From Lachnospiraceae bacterium (GTDB lineage: Bacteria; Bacillota; Clostridia; Lachnospirales; Lachnospiraceae): a stretch of DNA of 45,985 nucleotides. Under the pieces are notes generated by a model. It made no database searches and was not told where the DNA came from. It saw only the letters and a program-made list of their open reading frames with translations. Position numbers and translations under genes: made by a program. Shown here one piece after another: positions 15,249 to 23,402 of the stretch (position 1 is its first letter; each line of letters opens with the position of its first letter). The DNA is taken from positions 1 to 45,985 of the forward strand of contig JAFUKH010000073.1 of assembly GCA_017467845.1 (NCBI GenBank), in the 5' to 3' direction.

Positions 15249-17966
15249 TTAATATCCTAAGTAACTCATATTCAAGTCAACATTTCCGTCGATACCGCTT
15301 ACCTTACCGGTATCCTTATACTGCCACATATCATATCTTCCGGTATAAGTCGGTGTGGATGCATACTGTGCCAACCAAATCTTATATCCGTTTAAAGCAG
15401 ATACATCAATCTTATTGGTTAACCATGTCCTGTTTGCGTAGATACCGGCTGTATAACCATATTTCTCAATAGTCTCACAGAAGGTTTTGCAAATTGCGGT
15501 TCTCTCCTCCTTGGAAAGTGAATCTGCACGTCCACCACTGGGTTCAACGTCCAGGAAGATTGGGTAAGAGATTCTATATTTCTTCACTAGATCAAGCACC
15601 ATGGATGCCTCCTCCAATGCCTCTGCATTGTCAATGGCCTGTGTAAAGAAATATACGCCAACCTTAAGTCCCGCATCAGTTGCACCTTCAATATTGCTCT
15701 TGAACTTAGAATCCTCGATTAGTGCTCCCTGAGTAGAACCTCTATATCCGCAACGAATAATAACGTAAGATACGCCGGAATTCTTAACTGCATTCCAATC
15801 GATGTTGCCATTCCACTTAGAAACATCAATACCCATGACGCCACTACCGATTACCATACTACCGTCGCTGGCGAAGTTATACTTCACTCCCTGGATAACC
15901 TGTTCCCCGGTAACCTTCTTACCGGACGCATCATAGAAATAAACCTTACCATTTCGCGTCTGCCATCCGGTATATTTCGCATTGCCCAGTACATAGAATT
16001 TAGACGCAGAATAATAATCTGCATAGGTTGCTTCTCTGTAATCTGAACCATCATACACATATACCTGTGCACCGGAATCTGCTGTAACAAGCTTTGATGT
16101 GGTATCCGTCATCGGATGTGTAAGTACAGTCACCTTACATACCTGCGAAATCACATCCTCGCCTTCAATATACTTTACCGTAATGTCCGCAGTACCTGCA
16201 GCCACACCGGTCACGGTTACCTTGGTTCCGGATACCGCAGCAGTTGCCACGTTGGTATCGGAAGAGACTGCCTCAATTTTGTATTCACTTTCAGGTACAC
16301 TTGCATTGGTAATAAATACTGTAATCGTATCCTGCATAGTGGAATACACTGTCATATCCACGGTATGAAGCTGAATCTGCATGTCTGCAACTTTAACATA
16401 TACCTGTGCGGATGCCATTGTAGCATCAGTTCCGCCTTCTGCGTAATTCACCATTACATTAATATTTGCTTCACCATCTGCCACGGCAGTAATTGTTACT
16501 GTACCGTTACTATCAATGGACGCAGTCGCAACTATACCATTGCTGGAAGAAACTGTATATGCCAGCTTCTCATCCTGTAAAAATCCGGTAATACCCGTCA
16601 CCTTCACTGTAGCAGTTTTTCCTTTATGCATCAAAACAGACGACTTGTCCAAGGTAATGGCTCCCTTGGTTAACAGTGGCGTAGGCGAAGGGGACACCGA
16701 TGCATCCGGTGGAGAGACCGTAATTACTCCGTTACCCGTATTTCCGGTAAAGAACTTTCTTAGTGAGAACAATCCTGTACTTGCCACAGGAAGCTGTGGT
16801 GCCTTAATGGCATCCTTACTTACCTCTTCGTAAGAAGCTTCCACTACCGTACTTTCCACCCAAGTCACTGTATCACTTAAATACTCTTCTACTTCCGTAT
16901 CCTTCTGGGCAGTATCTTCCTTTGATACATCAATCTCAGATTCGTCCTTAATCTCATTGGATACGTCCACCTTCTGAATAACAATTTCGCTCTTTACTTC
17001 AGCCTTATTGGTAGCCTGGGGCAAATCATACTTATCGTACTTTCCACCTTCCAGAGCCAAGGCAGTTACTTTGTACTGACCCGGCGTCAGTTTCTTTTTA
17101 TAGATAATACCATCCATATCATCATCGGACCACATGCTGGTATTACCATCCGGATCTGTAACCTCTACACTGAATGGCACATTTCCTACCAATTTACCTG
17201 AATCCTTATTTACAAATTTAATCTTCAAATCCTTCTCAATGGAAGTCAATGTCATACCGACACTAACCTCATTGCTATATTCAGACTCATTGTATTCCGT
17301 ATTAGAATCCTCTGCCTTTAAAGCATCTTCCAAAGCCTGCAGACGTCCCTGTTCCTGTCCTGCCACTGCTAAAAGCCCTGACTCACCAATCACCTCTATA
17401 TCTGACAGTTGGTTTCCAACTGCAAGATAATCTCCGGATACTGCTTCATCCTTTGGATTCAGAATGAATATTCCGGCAATAAGAATTGCCACTAACACAA
17501 GGGCAGCTCCACCAAAGGTAATCAACTTATCAACCCATGTCATGCCACCAAAGAAACCGCCCTCGTCTTCTTCGTCATCCTCTTCATAGTACTCTTCTTC
17601 GTAATAATCTCCCTCGGCCTCTTCAGCGTACACTTCTTCTTCGTAGTACTCCTCCTCAGCCTCTTCAGCGTACACTTCTTCTTCGTAGTACTCCTCCTCA
17701 GCCTCTTCAGCGTACACTTCTTCGTAGCACTCCTCCTCAGCCTCTTCAGCGTACACTTCTTCTTCGTAGTACTCCTCCTCAGCCTCTTCAGCGTACACTT
17801 CTTCGTAGCACTCCTCCTCAACTTCCGAGGCTTCCATTTCTACATCCTCGTCCGCGTATTCCATATCCTCGTCATAAACGGATTCTTCTGCAAACTCCGT
17901 GGCCTCATCCCACTCTTCGTAGAATTCTGTATCTATATCTTTTTTTCGTTTAAAAATATTCGCCAT
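15249..17966 (-). CDS. Large membrane-anchored GH25 lysozyme with acidic repeat and Big_2-like domains
   Basis: This is a probable surface muramidase of 905 residues. The order is: a very acidic cytoplasmic segment (about 12-135) with five 13-14-residue Tyr/Glu repeats; one membrane helix (about 148-169); a beta-rich domain also found in the GH25 at 11826-13082; a Ser/Thr/Pro linker; and two Big_2-like domains (VLMHKGKTATVKVTG and the TVTGVAAGTADITV repeat end). A short cell-wall-binding-like repeat with GWQTRNGKVYFYD follows, then GH25 at the C-terminus. The active residues are GIDVSKWNG, FLDVEPSGG and VDLNMS. I chose ATG 17966 (MANIFKRKK) over 18014 because AAAGG precedes it and a promoter lies at 18001-18029. 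It is transcribed alone, divergent from 18133-19230. Confidence 0.9.
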   Translation of the reverse strand: MANIFKRKKDIDTEFYEEWDEATEFAEESVYDEDMEYADEDVEMEASEVEEECYEEVYAEEAEEEYYEEEVYAEEAEEECYEEVYAEEAEEEYYEEEVYAEEAEEEYYEEEVYAEEAEGDYYEEEYYEEDDEEDEGGFFGGMTWVDKLITFGGAALVLVAILIAGIFILNPKDEAVSGDYLAVGNQLSDIEVIGESGLLAVAGQEQGRLQALEDALKAEDSNTEYNESEYSNEVSVGMTLTSIEKDLKIKFVNKDSGKLVGNVPFSVEVTDPDGNTSMWSDDDMDGIIYKKKLTPGQYKVTALALEGGKYDKYDLPQATNKAEVKSEIVIQKVDVSNEIKDESEIDVSKEDTAQKDTEVEEYLSDTVTWVESTVVEASYEEVSKDAIKAPQLPVASTGLFSLRKFFTGNTGNGVITVSPPDASVSPSPTPLLTKGAITLDKSSVLMHKGKTATVKVTGITGFLQDEKLAYTVSSSNGIVATASIDSNGTVTITAVADGEANINVMVNYAEGGTDATMASAQVYVKVADMQIQLHTVDMTVYSTMQDTITVFITNASVPESEYKIEAVSSDTNVATAAVSGTKVTVTGVAAGTADITVKYIEGEDVISQVCKVTVLTHPMTDTTSKLVTADSGAQVYVYDGSDYREATYADYYSASKFYVLGNAKYTGWQTRNGKVYFYDASGKKVTGEQVIQGVKYNFASDGSMVIGSGVMGIDVSKWNGNIDWNAVKNSGVSYVIIRCGYRGSTQGALIEDSKFKSNIEGATDAGLKVGVYFFTQAIDNAEALEEASMVLDLVKKYRISYPIFLDVEPSGGRADSLSKEERTAICKTFCETIEKYGYTAGIYANRTWLTNKIDVSALNGYKIWLAQYASTPTYTGRYDMWQYKDTGKVSGIDGNVDLNMSYLGY
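17605..17820. repeat. Coding tandem repeat, 39/42-bp units
   Basis: Repeat copies beginning GCCTCTTCAGCGTACAC (plus strand) start at 17659, 17701, 17740 and 17782, with a first copy near 17617. The spacings are 42, 42, 39 and 42 bases. They encode EE(E/C)YYEEEVYAEEA-type units in the cytoplasmic part of the GH25 protein. All unit lengths are multiples of three, so copy-number change would keep the frame. Confidence 0.9.
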
Positions 17967-17989
17967 TTTTATAACCTTTCCCAGAAAAA

Positions 17990-18029
17990 TATACTTGTTA
18001 AGTATAGCATTCATTCATACTTCAATCAA
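17990..18029 (-). promoter_or_regulatory. Promoter of the large GH25 gene with overlapping palindrome
   Basis: On the minus strand TTGATT (18029-18024) and TATACT (18006-18001) are exactly 17 bases apart, upstream of the ATG at 17966. A perfect inverted repeat TATACTT-aac-AAGTATA (18006-17990) covers the -10 and the likely start site. It could be an operator. No regulator is identifiable in the window. Confidence 0.65.
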
Positions 18030-18086
18030 GTGTTACCAAAGTTTTACAATTCTTAAAGTTTTCTTATGTTATGGACATTCCAGGCA

Positions 18087-18092
18087 TATAAT
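18087..18092 (+). promoter_or_regulatory. Putative -10 element for the SGNH-fold gene
   Basis: A perfect TATAAT (18087-18092) lies about 40 bases before the start at 18133. At the -35 distance only a weak match (TTATGT, 18064-18069) is seen, so the call rests on the -10 and on its position in the divergent gap. Confidence 0.45.
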
Positions 18093-18132
18093 AGTAAAAT
18101 AACAAGAAATATCAACTTGATTGAGGTAATGA

Positions 18133-19230
18133 ATGAAGCAGATTAAAGATTTAGAAATAATTGACTTAGATGCTGAAATGCCGGAAGACAAGCCTATACC
18201 GGAGGATGACTCTTGGGAAAAAGAAGAGCCTGACGAAGAAGAATTGGATGATGAAGAGCATCCTGATTTAATGGATATATTGACCGGAAAAGTAGGCCAC
18301 ATTCTTTTTGCACTGATTATTCTGGTTTTCTTAGGACTAATTGTGTACAAATTCTTCACTTGGGGCACCACTGTCAAATCGGACTATGATCCCAATAATA
18401 TCAGTGATGATTACGAAATTGAGGTGTTGGATTACATTCCTCCTCATACGAATGAGACAGGTATTGTAGGTGTAGACGACGGCAAGACAACTATTGTAGC
18501 TTTCGGTAATGCACCGTTTTCTGATGACCGTGATTCTGAAAACAGTTTAGCAAGTCTGATTGAGCAGAAGACCGGTGCCACTGTTATTAATTGTTCCGTT
18601 GCAGACAGCTATCTTGCTACTGTAGGTGAGACTATTCAGAGCACAGATGATCTCATGGATTTATTCAATTTCTATTGGTTAGCCACACTTGCCTGTCTGG
18701 ACAACGAAAAAATATACATTCGTGATGAAAATGAAACGAATACGTTACCGGCAGAAGCGTTTGAAACTGTAGAAAAAATAAAGGCGATTGATTGGAGCAC
18801 TGTCGATGTCATCACCGTTATGTACGATGGTAGCGATTATCTGGACGGTCGTGAGTGTTATGACGCAAGTAACCTTACCAACATCCGGACCACTTACGGT
18901 AACCTTTGTGCAGGAATCGAATTATTCCAGCAGACTTACCCCTATATCCGTATCATTGTAATGTCACCAACATATGCTTATGGTATTAACGAAGAAGGTG
19001 AATACATCAGTAGTGACATCCAGATTTATAACGAGTTCCCTCTTTCCACATATGCAGGAATGATGGAGCGTGGCTCTTATCTGCACAGCGTAACTTATCT
19101 GGACCATATATACGGTACTGTTCACGAGGATAATGCAAGCCAATATCTTATCGATCACATCCATTTAAACGAACAGGGTCGCGACGCTGTTGCGGAACGT
19201 TTTAAATATGCATTGGAATATTATGATTAA
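18133..19230 (+). CDS. Membrane-anchored SGNH-fold protein lacking the usual nucleophile
   Basis: This 365-residue protein has an acidic cytoplasmic N-terminus (about 9-48, rich in Glu/Asp) and one membrane helix (about 55-75). The outside domain has the SGNH/GDSL hydrolase layout. Block V is clear: D341 and H344 in DHIHLNEQGRD. Block I, normally GDS, reads G125-N126-A127 (VAFGNAPFSDD), so the serine nucleophile is missing. Block III, normally GxND, reads DGSD. It may bind glycans without hydrolysing esters, or use another residue. It is the only plus-strand gene in the middle of the window and is divergent from the large GH25, which also has an acidic cytoplasmic tail. GAGG lies six bases before the ATG. 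A terminator follows. Confidence 0.7.
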   Translation: MKQIKDLEIIDLDAEMPEDKPIPEDDSWEKEEPDEEELDDEEHPDLMDILTGKVGHILFALIILVFLGLIVYKFFTWGTTVKSDYDPNNISDDYEIEVLDYIPPHTNETGIVGVDDGKTTIVAFGNAPFSDDRDSENSLASLIEQKTGATVINCSVADSYLATVGETIQSTDDLMDLFNFYWLATLACLDNEKIYIRDENETNTLPAEAFETVEKIKAIDWSTVDVITVMYDGSDYLDGRECYDASNLTNIRTTYGNLCAGIELFQQTYPYIRIIVMSPTYAYGINEEGEYISSDIQIYNEFPLSTYAGMMERGSYLHSVTYLDHIYGTVHEDNASQYLIDHIHLNEQGRDAVAERFKYALEYYD

Positions 19231-19258
19231 GCAAAAGTGACTGTCGCAAATGCAGGAA

Positions 19259-19315
19259 TTGATTGGGGGAGAATGTTGTGCAGAGAACACCTCCCACAAT
19301 CAACTTTTGTATTTT
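19259..19315 (+). terminator. Terminator after the SGNH-fold gene
   Basis: TTGATTG-GGGGAGAATGTT pairs with GAACACCTCCCACAATCAA (19259-19303) in a long stem with few mismatches. CTTTTGTATTTT follows. It lies between convergent genes and may also stop transcription from the right block. Confidence 0.8.
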
Positions 19316-19330
19316 GCAACAACCCCGTTT

Positions 19331-20170
19331 TTATAATCCTATATAAAATGTAGTGTCATGATAAATGTCATATCCATCTATGGTATCGTACAATACAATG
19401 CCATAAGCTTCCAAATCTCCGATAAACTCTATTTCTTCCGGAACAATGATAAAGTTACACGGTCTATCAGATCCGTATTCTTTATCCTTGGTCCAAAAAA
19501 CAAACTCATCTACGTTAATTTCTCCACTTGAAATCATATCCAGAATCGGATGGCCATTTCCCCATCGTGACACAAGCACTTCTCTTCCATAAGGCATACA
19601 GATTGTAGAATCATACTGACGTACATACTGCACCATTTCTCTGGGGAAAGCAGCCGTCACCTCTCTGCCTTCAACAGCTATAGTATCACAAATCTTTACT
19701 ACCGTTTCCGGAATATGATATACATTTTCCGCCACCGAAAAATACTCATTCGAATAAATCCATCTTCCGGATACTGCAATCAGCACAATGCAACATCCTA
19801 CAAATATTCCCCTCGCCGCTCTCTGTAAGGAAGCATAAATACATGTTACCGTGTATGCAATCGTTATTGTCATGGGTACAATCCATAAAAAACGATAATA
19901 TACTTCTTCTCCGATAATCCCATAGACCACATTTACAAACAATGGATTAAAATATAATAACAAAATGAGTATCGGAAAATACAAAAACAAGATTCTTTTA
20001 GAAGAATCCCTCTCCTTTATAAAAAGATACAGAAGCGATATTATGAACCATCCGACAATGATTCCGCTTCCCATATACGTCACAAACAACTCTACCGCAT
20101 CATTCCACATATCAAGTCCTATCCCAAAACAAAATATAACAATGCAAACACCGCTGCCGGAGCGCAACAT
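19331..20170 (-). CDS. C-terminal part of a multi-pass membrane protein, separated by an apparent frameshift
   Basis: This open frame of 279 codons probably continues the protein begun at 20119-21165. It has four or so membrane segments up to about residue 155, then a soluble, mixed C-terminal domain (from about YSNEYFSVAENVYHIPETVV). That is the usual ending of large Lachnospiraceae membrane proteins of the DUF6077 type; I name the family from memory. The nominal ATG at 20170 has no ribosome binding site and its first 15 or so codons overlap the other frame. Its first membrane segment reads on naturally from FALLYFVLG in the other frame. I therefore treat it as part of a broken gene or a sequencing error. 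It is last in the right-hand operon. Confidence 0.6.
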   Translation of the reverse strand: MLRSGSGVCIVIFCFGIGLDMWNDAVELFVTYMGSGIIVGWFIISLLYLFIKERDSSKRILFLYFPILILLLYFNPLFVNVVYGIIGEEVYYRFLWIVPMTITIAYTVTCIYASLQRAARGIFVGCCIVLIAVSGRWIYSNEYFSVAENVYHIPETVVKICDTIAVEGREVTAAFPREMVQYVRQYDSTICMPYGREVLVSRWGNGHPILDMISSGEINVDEFVFWTKDKEYGSDRPCNFIIVPEEIEFIGDLEAYGIVLYDTIDGYDIYHDTTFYIGL

Positions 20171-21165
20171 AACGCCATTTTAATCACCGGTACGATTTTC
20201 TTATATACTAAAAGCACGCAAATTCCCACGCAGCCTACCATTGCACAAGACAAAAAAGTTCCAAGAGTAGTACAAAGACACGCAGCTGTTGTAGTCGCCG
20301 TCAAAAGCAGCCAGATAACTGCACTGTTCTTTTTTCCTTCCTGAATCTGCCTCAAAATGATAAGCAGTAAAAACAGCAACATGGGTATAATAATGGAACC
20401 GATTGCTGCTTTTCCCTGTCTGCTTCTGGCAATCATAAAATTCTCCGGTGTTCTGGAGGAGTAGTCTCCAAATAAAACTAAAAATGCTACAATGTCCAGA
20501 AAAATCGGTATCATCGCGCTTTTCTTAGTAAATAATTGCGTTCCTACAAGATAAAAAACCAAATAACTTAAAGCAATCAGATATGCTGCTATAATCACAT
20601 GGGAAACCGTTGCCGTATGAAAGCCTGATATTCTTGCCAAAAAAGTAATCCATATCGGAAACGGTGCAAGACCATGACGAATATCCAACTCCGTTACGCC
20701 GGTAGAATAGGGACTTTTCTGATACATTGTATTACTATCATTCGTTATTTCCGATACCGCCACATAAAAAGCATCGTCGCCATCTGCATATGCAAGCACT
20801 ACTGCGCATACTAACTGCATTACAAGTAAAACACAGAATCCAATCCAGCCCCTCTTTTCAGCAACGTCCATTGCACGCTTTTCTCCAAATCTCAATGGAT
20901 ATTTCTTAAAAGAAAGCATTCCACACAGAAACAAAACTGCAGAAACAGTCAAATAACCGATTACTACCAGTCCAAAGCTTTCCTGCCTTATCACGCAGGG
21001 AACACAAAGCAATTGGAATACCGCCCACAGAAGCATGGTTCCGCTCATAAAACGGAACACTACAGAATTACTATATTCACTATTCTTTCCGCTAAAAATA
21101 CTCCCCACAAACACCGGTAATATTCCCAACCAAAAAACAAGTATCAAACATCCTAAAAATACCAT
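20119..21165 (-). CDS. N-terminal part of a multi-pass membrane protein (DUF6077-like), frameshifted
   Basis: This frame of 348 codons encodes about nine membrane helices, including the loop AYADGDDAFYVAVSEIT. That acidic loop after an early helix resembles the DxD-type loops of GT-C-like membrane proteins. It stops abruptly after LLYFVLG, where a GGGATAG (20116-20122 region) would be read through if one more G were present. The other frame then continues the protein. AAGGA lies about ten bases before the ATG, inside the end of the upstream gene. Substrate and function are unknown. With the fragment at 19331-20170 it would make a protein of roughly 600 residues. Confidence 0.65.
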   Translation of the reverse strand: MVFLGCLILVFWLGILPVFVGSIFSGKNSEYSNSVVFRFMSGTMLLWAVFQLLCVPCVIRQESFGLVVIGYLTVSAVLFLCGMLSFKKYPLRFGEKRAMDVAEKRGWIGFCVLLVMQLVCAVVLAYADGDDAFYVAVSEITNDSNTMYQKSPYSTGVTELDIRHGLAPFPIWITFLARISGFHTATVSHVIIAAYLIALSYLVFYLVGTQLFTKKSAMIPIFLDIVAFLVLFGDYSSRTPENFMIARSRQGKAAIGSIIIPMLLFLLLIILRQIQEGKKNSAVIWLLLTATTTAACLCTTLGTFLSCAMVGCVGICVLLVYKKIVPVIKMALCCAPAAVFALLYFVLG

Positions 21166-21168
21166 TCG

Positions 21169-22242
21169 TTACTCATCCTTATTTTCTGTTTTCTTCAAAC
21201 ACCTCAAGACATATCCCATCCACAAAAACTGGACAAACGCCAAATTCTTATAATCAAAGAGCCCGGCTCCTTGCAGCACCAAGCACAGAACCGCTGCCTC
21301 CAGCAAAAGAAGTATTCGTATATCTGCCTCTCTATAATCAATTCCATACAATATTGCAGTCAGGATACTCAATACAGATGCCATACAATAAAACACAACA
21401 CTATATCCCCAATAGAAGAATGTATATTCTCCCATATGCTTTGTTAATGTTCCATAATTATGACCTGTCACAGCATCATATCCTAATCCTTGCAATTGAA
21501 GCGTTGATACCAAAAGAGGAAAATTATACCCCGCAACATCCCATATCATATTAGTTACATTAGACTTGGTATAATTCAACAATCCGTATGTTGCCAATTC
21601 ATAGCACACGGAATTTGCAATATCTTTATCTTTATAACGTTCCAATAGCGATGGATACAGGATTGTCTCAATCCCATCAGCAACTCTAACAGCTTCCCTG
21701 GTCTCCAGATAACCGACCTCATCCAGCAGATCCTCCGGTATATTCAATATATCTCCGTTTAGCTGCGGATAACAAAATCGACTAACCATCTGCGTGGCTA
21801 AGGAAGCTTGCTCTCCGCTCAGCCCACAGACTCCAAGCACTGCTAAAAGCGTAATTAAAAAAACGCTTAACTGCATCTTTCCTGAAGAATACCGTTCTTT
21901 CAGCCATAATACACCAATCAAAATAAAGCAAAACAATACTAAGACTCCAGAATGTTTATCCGCACTCAGACATGTATGCAGGACATTCGGCATGGCCAAA
22001 GTTCCCAATGTTCCCCAAATGTACAGACACCTGCTACCTTCTCTGTTCCATAAACGCAGGAATATATAACCAATGCCTCCACACACAACCATACAAGCAA
22101 CTGCTCTTACAATCGTTCCTACCGACTCTGCATTCCTAAGCCACAGAGCTAAGCCGATTGCTCCTAAAACAACCTGTATTCCCAGCCCCAGTAAAAGCAC
22201 ATATTTAATTATTTCTCTCAAATGTACTTTTACATTTGCCAT
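21169..22242 (-). CDS. Multi-pass membrane protein of unknown function
   Basis: I do not recognise this 357-residue protein. It has about eight hydrophobic segments in two groups. Between them is a loop of about 100 residues (from SGEQASLATQMVSR to SNVTNMIWDVAGYNFP) that is likely outside the cell. There is no clear DxD or other catalytic motif. It lies two bases after wecE and three bases before the frameshifted gene, with AAGGA seven bases before its ATG. It is therefore co-transcribed with glycan genes and may belong to the extracytoplasmic glycosylation step. Confidence 0.75.
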   Translation of the reverse strand: MANVKVHLREIIKYVLLLGLGIQVVLGAIGLALWLRNAESVGTIVRAVACMVVCGGIGYIFLRLWNREGSRCLYIWGTLGTLAMPNVLHTCLSADKHSGVLVLFCFILIGVLWLKERYSSGKMQLSVFLITLLAVLGVCGLSGEQASLATQMVSRFCYPQLNGDILNIPEDLLDEVGYLETREAVRVADGIETILYPSLLERYKDKDIANSVCYELATYGLLNYTKSNVTNMIWDVAGYNFPLLVSTLQLQGLGYDAVTGHNYGTLTKHMGEYTFFYWGYSVVFYCMASVLSILTAILYGIDYREADIRILLLLEAAVLCLVLQGAGLFDYKNLAFVQFLWMGYVLRCLKKTENKDE

Positions 22243-22244
22243 TG

Positions 22245-23381
22245 CTAATTCCTTTCTTCGTAGAAGGCCTTCACCTGCTCACAGATATAATCTACCTCAT
22301 CCAAAGTCAACTTATAGGACATGGGAAGTCTGGTCAATCGCTCACTTTCCTTGGTAGTAAACAAATCCTGTCCATGGAAACGGCCAAACTTTTTACCTGC
22401 CGGAGCTGTATGAAGAGGAATATAATGGAACACACTCATGATTCCCTTTTCCTTCATAAAGCTAATGAAAGCAGTTCTTTCCTCAATGTCTGCGGTCTTA
22501 ATATAAAACATATGAGCATTATGTACACATCCTTCCGGAATGTACGGAAGCTCAATACATCCTTTATCTGCAAGGGGCTTTAACAATTCATAATAACGAT
22601 TCCACAACGCCAATCTGTGGTCATTGATTTCCTCTGCCATCTCCAGCTGTGCATACAGATATGCTGCATTCATATCGCTGGGGAGATAAGAAGAACCATA
22701 GTTCACCCAGGTATACTTATCAATCTGTCCGCGATAGAACTTACTGCGATTTGTCCCCTTCTCACGGATAATTTCTGCCTCTTCCACATATTTTTCATCA
22801 CGGATAAGAAGGGCACCGCCTTCACCCATACTATAATTCTTAGTCTCATGAAAGCTGAACGCACCAAAGTCACCGATGGTTCCCAGTGCCTTACCTTTGT
22901 AGGTAGACATAACGCCCTGGGCCGCATCCTCAATTACTACAAGATGATATCGCTCTGCAATATCCATAATAGTATCCATCTCACATGCTACACCGGCATA
23001 GTGAACAGGTACGATGGCTTTGGTCTTTTCCGTGATGGCTGCCTCAATCAACTTCTCATCAATGTTCATGGTATCCGGTCTGATATCCACAAAAACAGGC
23101 ACTGCCCCACGAAGAACAAATGCATCTGCAGTAGAAACGAAGGTATACGCCGGCATAATCACTTCATCTCCCGGCTGAATATCCGCAAGAAGAGCAGCAA
23201 GCTCTGTGGCATGTGTGCAGGAGGTTGTCAAAAGACACTTGGTCGTTCCAGTCTTTTTCTCAATCCACTCATTACATTTCTTCGTGTATGCCCCATCACC
23301 GCAGATTTTCTGATTCTCTACACAATCCTTGATGTATTCCATTTCCTTTCCGGTAAAAGGTGGTATGTTAAAATTAATCAT
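22245..23381 (-). CDS. wecE: dTDP-4-amino-4,6-dideoxygalactose transaminase
   Basis: WecE/RffA is a PLP enzyme of the DegT/DnrJ/EryC1 family. It aminates dTDP-4-keto-6-deoxyglucose to dTDP-4-amino-4,6-dideoxy-D-galactose (dTDP-Fuc4N). At 378 residues it has the E. coli length. Long stretches follow the E. coli sequence as I remember it: GDEVIMPAYTFVSTADAFVLRG, VPVHYAGVACEMDTIM and EKGTNRSKFYRGQ-DKYTW. The PLP lysine is K181 in SFHETKNYS. Its substrate comes from RfbA/RfbB encoded in the left block. No WecD-type acetyltransferase is evident nearby. The amine could stay free or be acylated by another enzyme. Confidence 0.9.
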   Translation of the reverse strand: MINFNIPPFTGKEMEYIKDCVENQKICGDGAYTKKCNEWIEKKTGTTKCLLTTSCTHATELAALLADIQPGDEVIMPAYTFVSTADAFVLRGAVPVFVDIRPDTMNIDEKLIEAAITEKTKAIVPVHYAGVACEMDTIMDIAERYHLVVIEDAAQGVMSTYKGKALGTIGDFGAFSFHETKNYSMGEGGALLIRDEKYVEEAEIIREKGTNRSKFYRGQIDKYTWVNYGSSYLPSDMNAAYLYAQLEMAEEINDHRLALWNRYYELLKPLADKGCIELPYIPEGCVHNAHMFYIKTADIEERTAFISFMKEKGIMSVFHYIPLHTAPAGKKFGRFHGQDLFTTKESERLTRLPMSYKLTLDEVDYICEQVKAFYEERN

Positions 23382-23402
23382 ATTAATCTCTCCTTTTATG
23401 AT

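Noticed and set aside
17537-17953. Arg/Pro/Leu-rich open frames on both strands over the GH25 repeat
   Set aside because: They are low-complexity shadows of the acidic coding repeat; the GH25 frame has domains, a promoter and a ribosome binding site.
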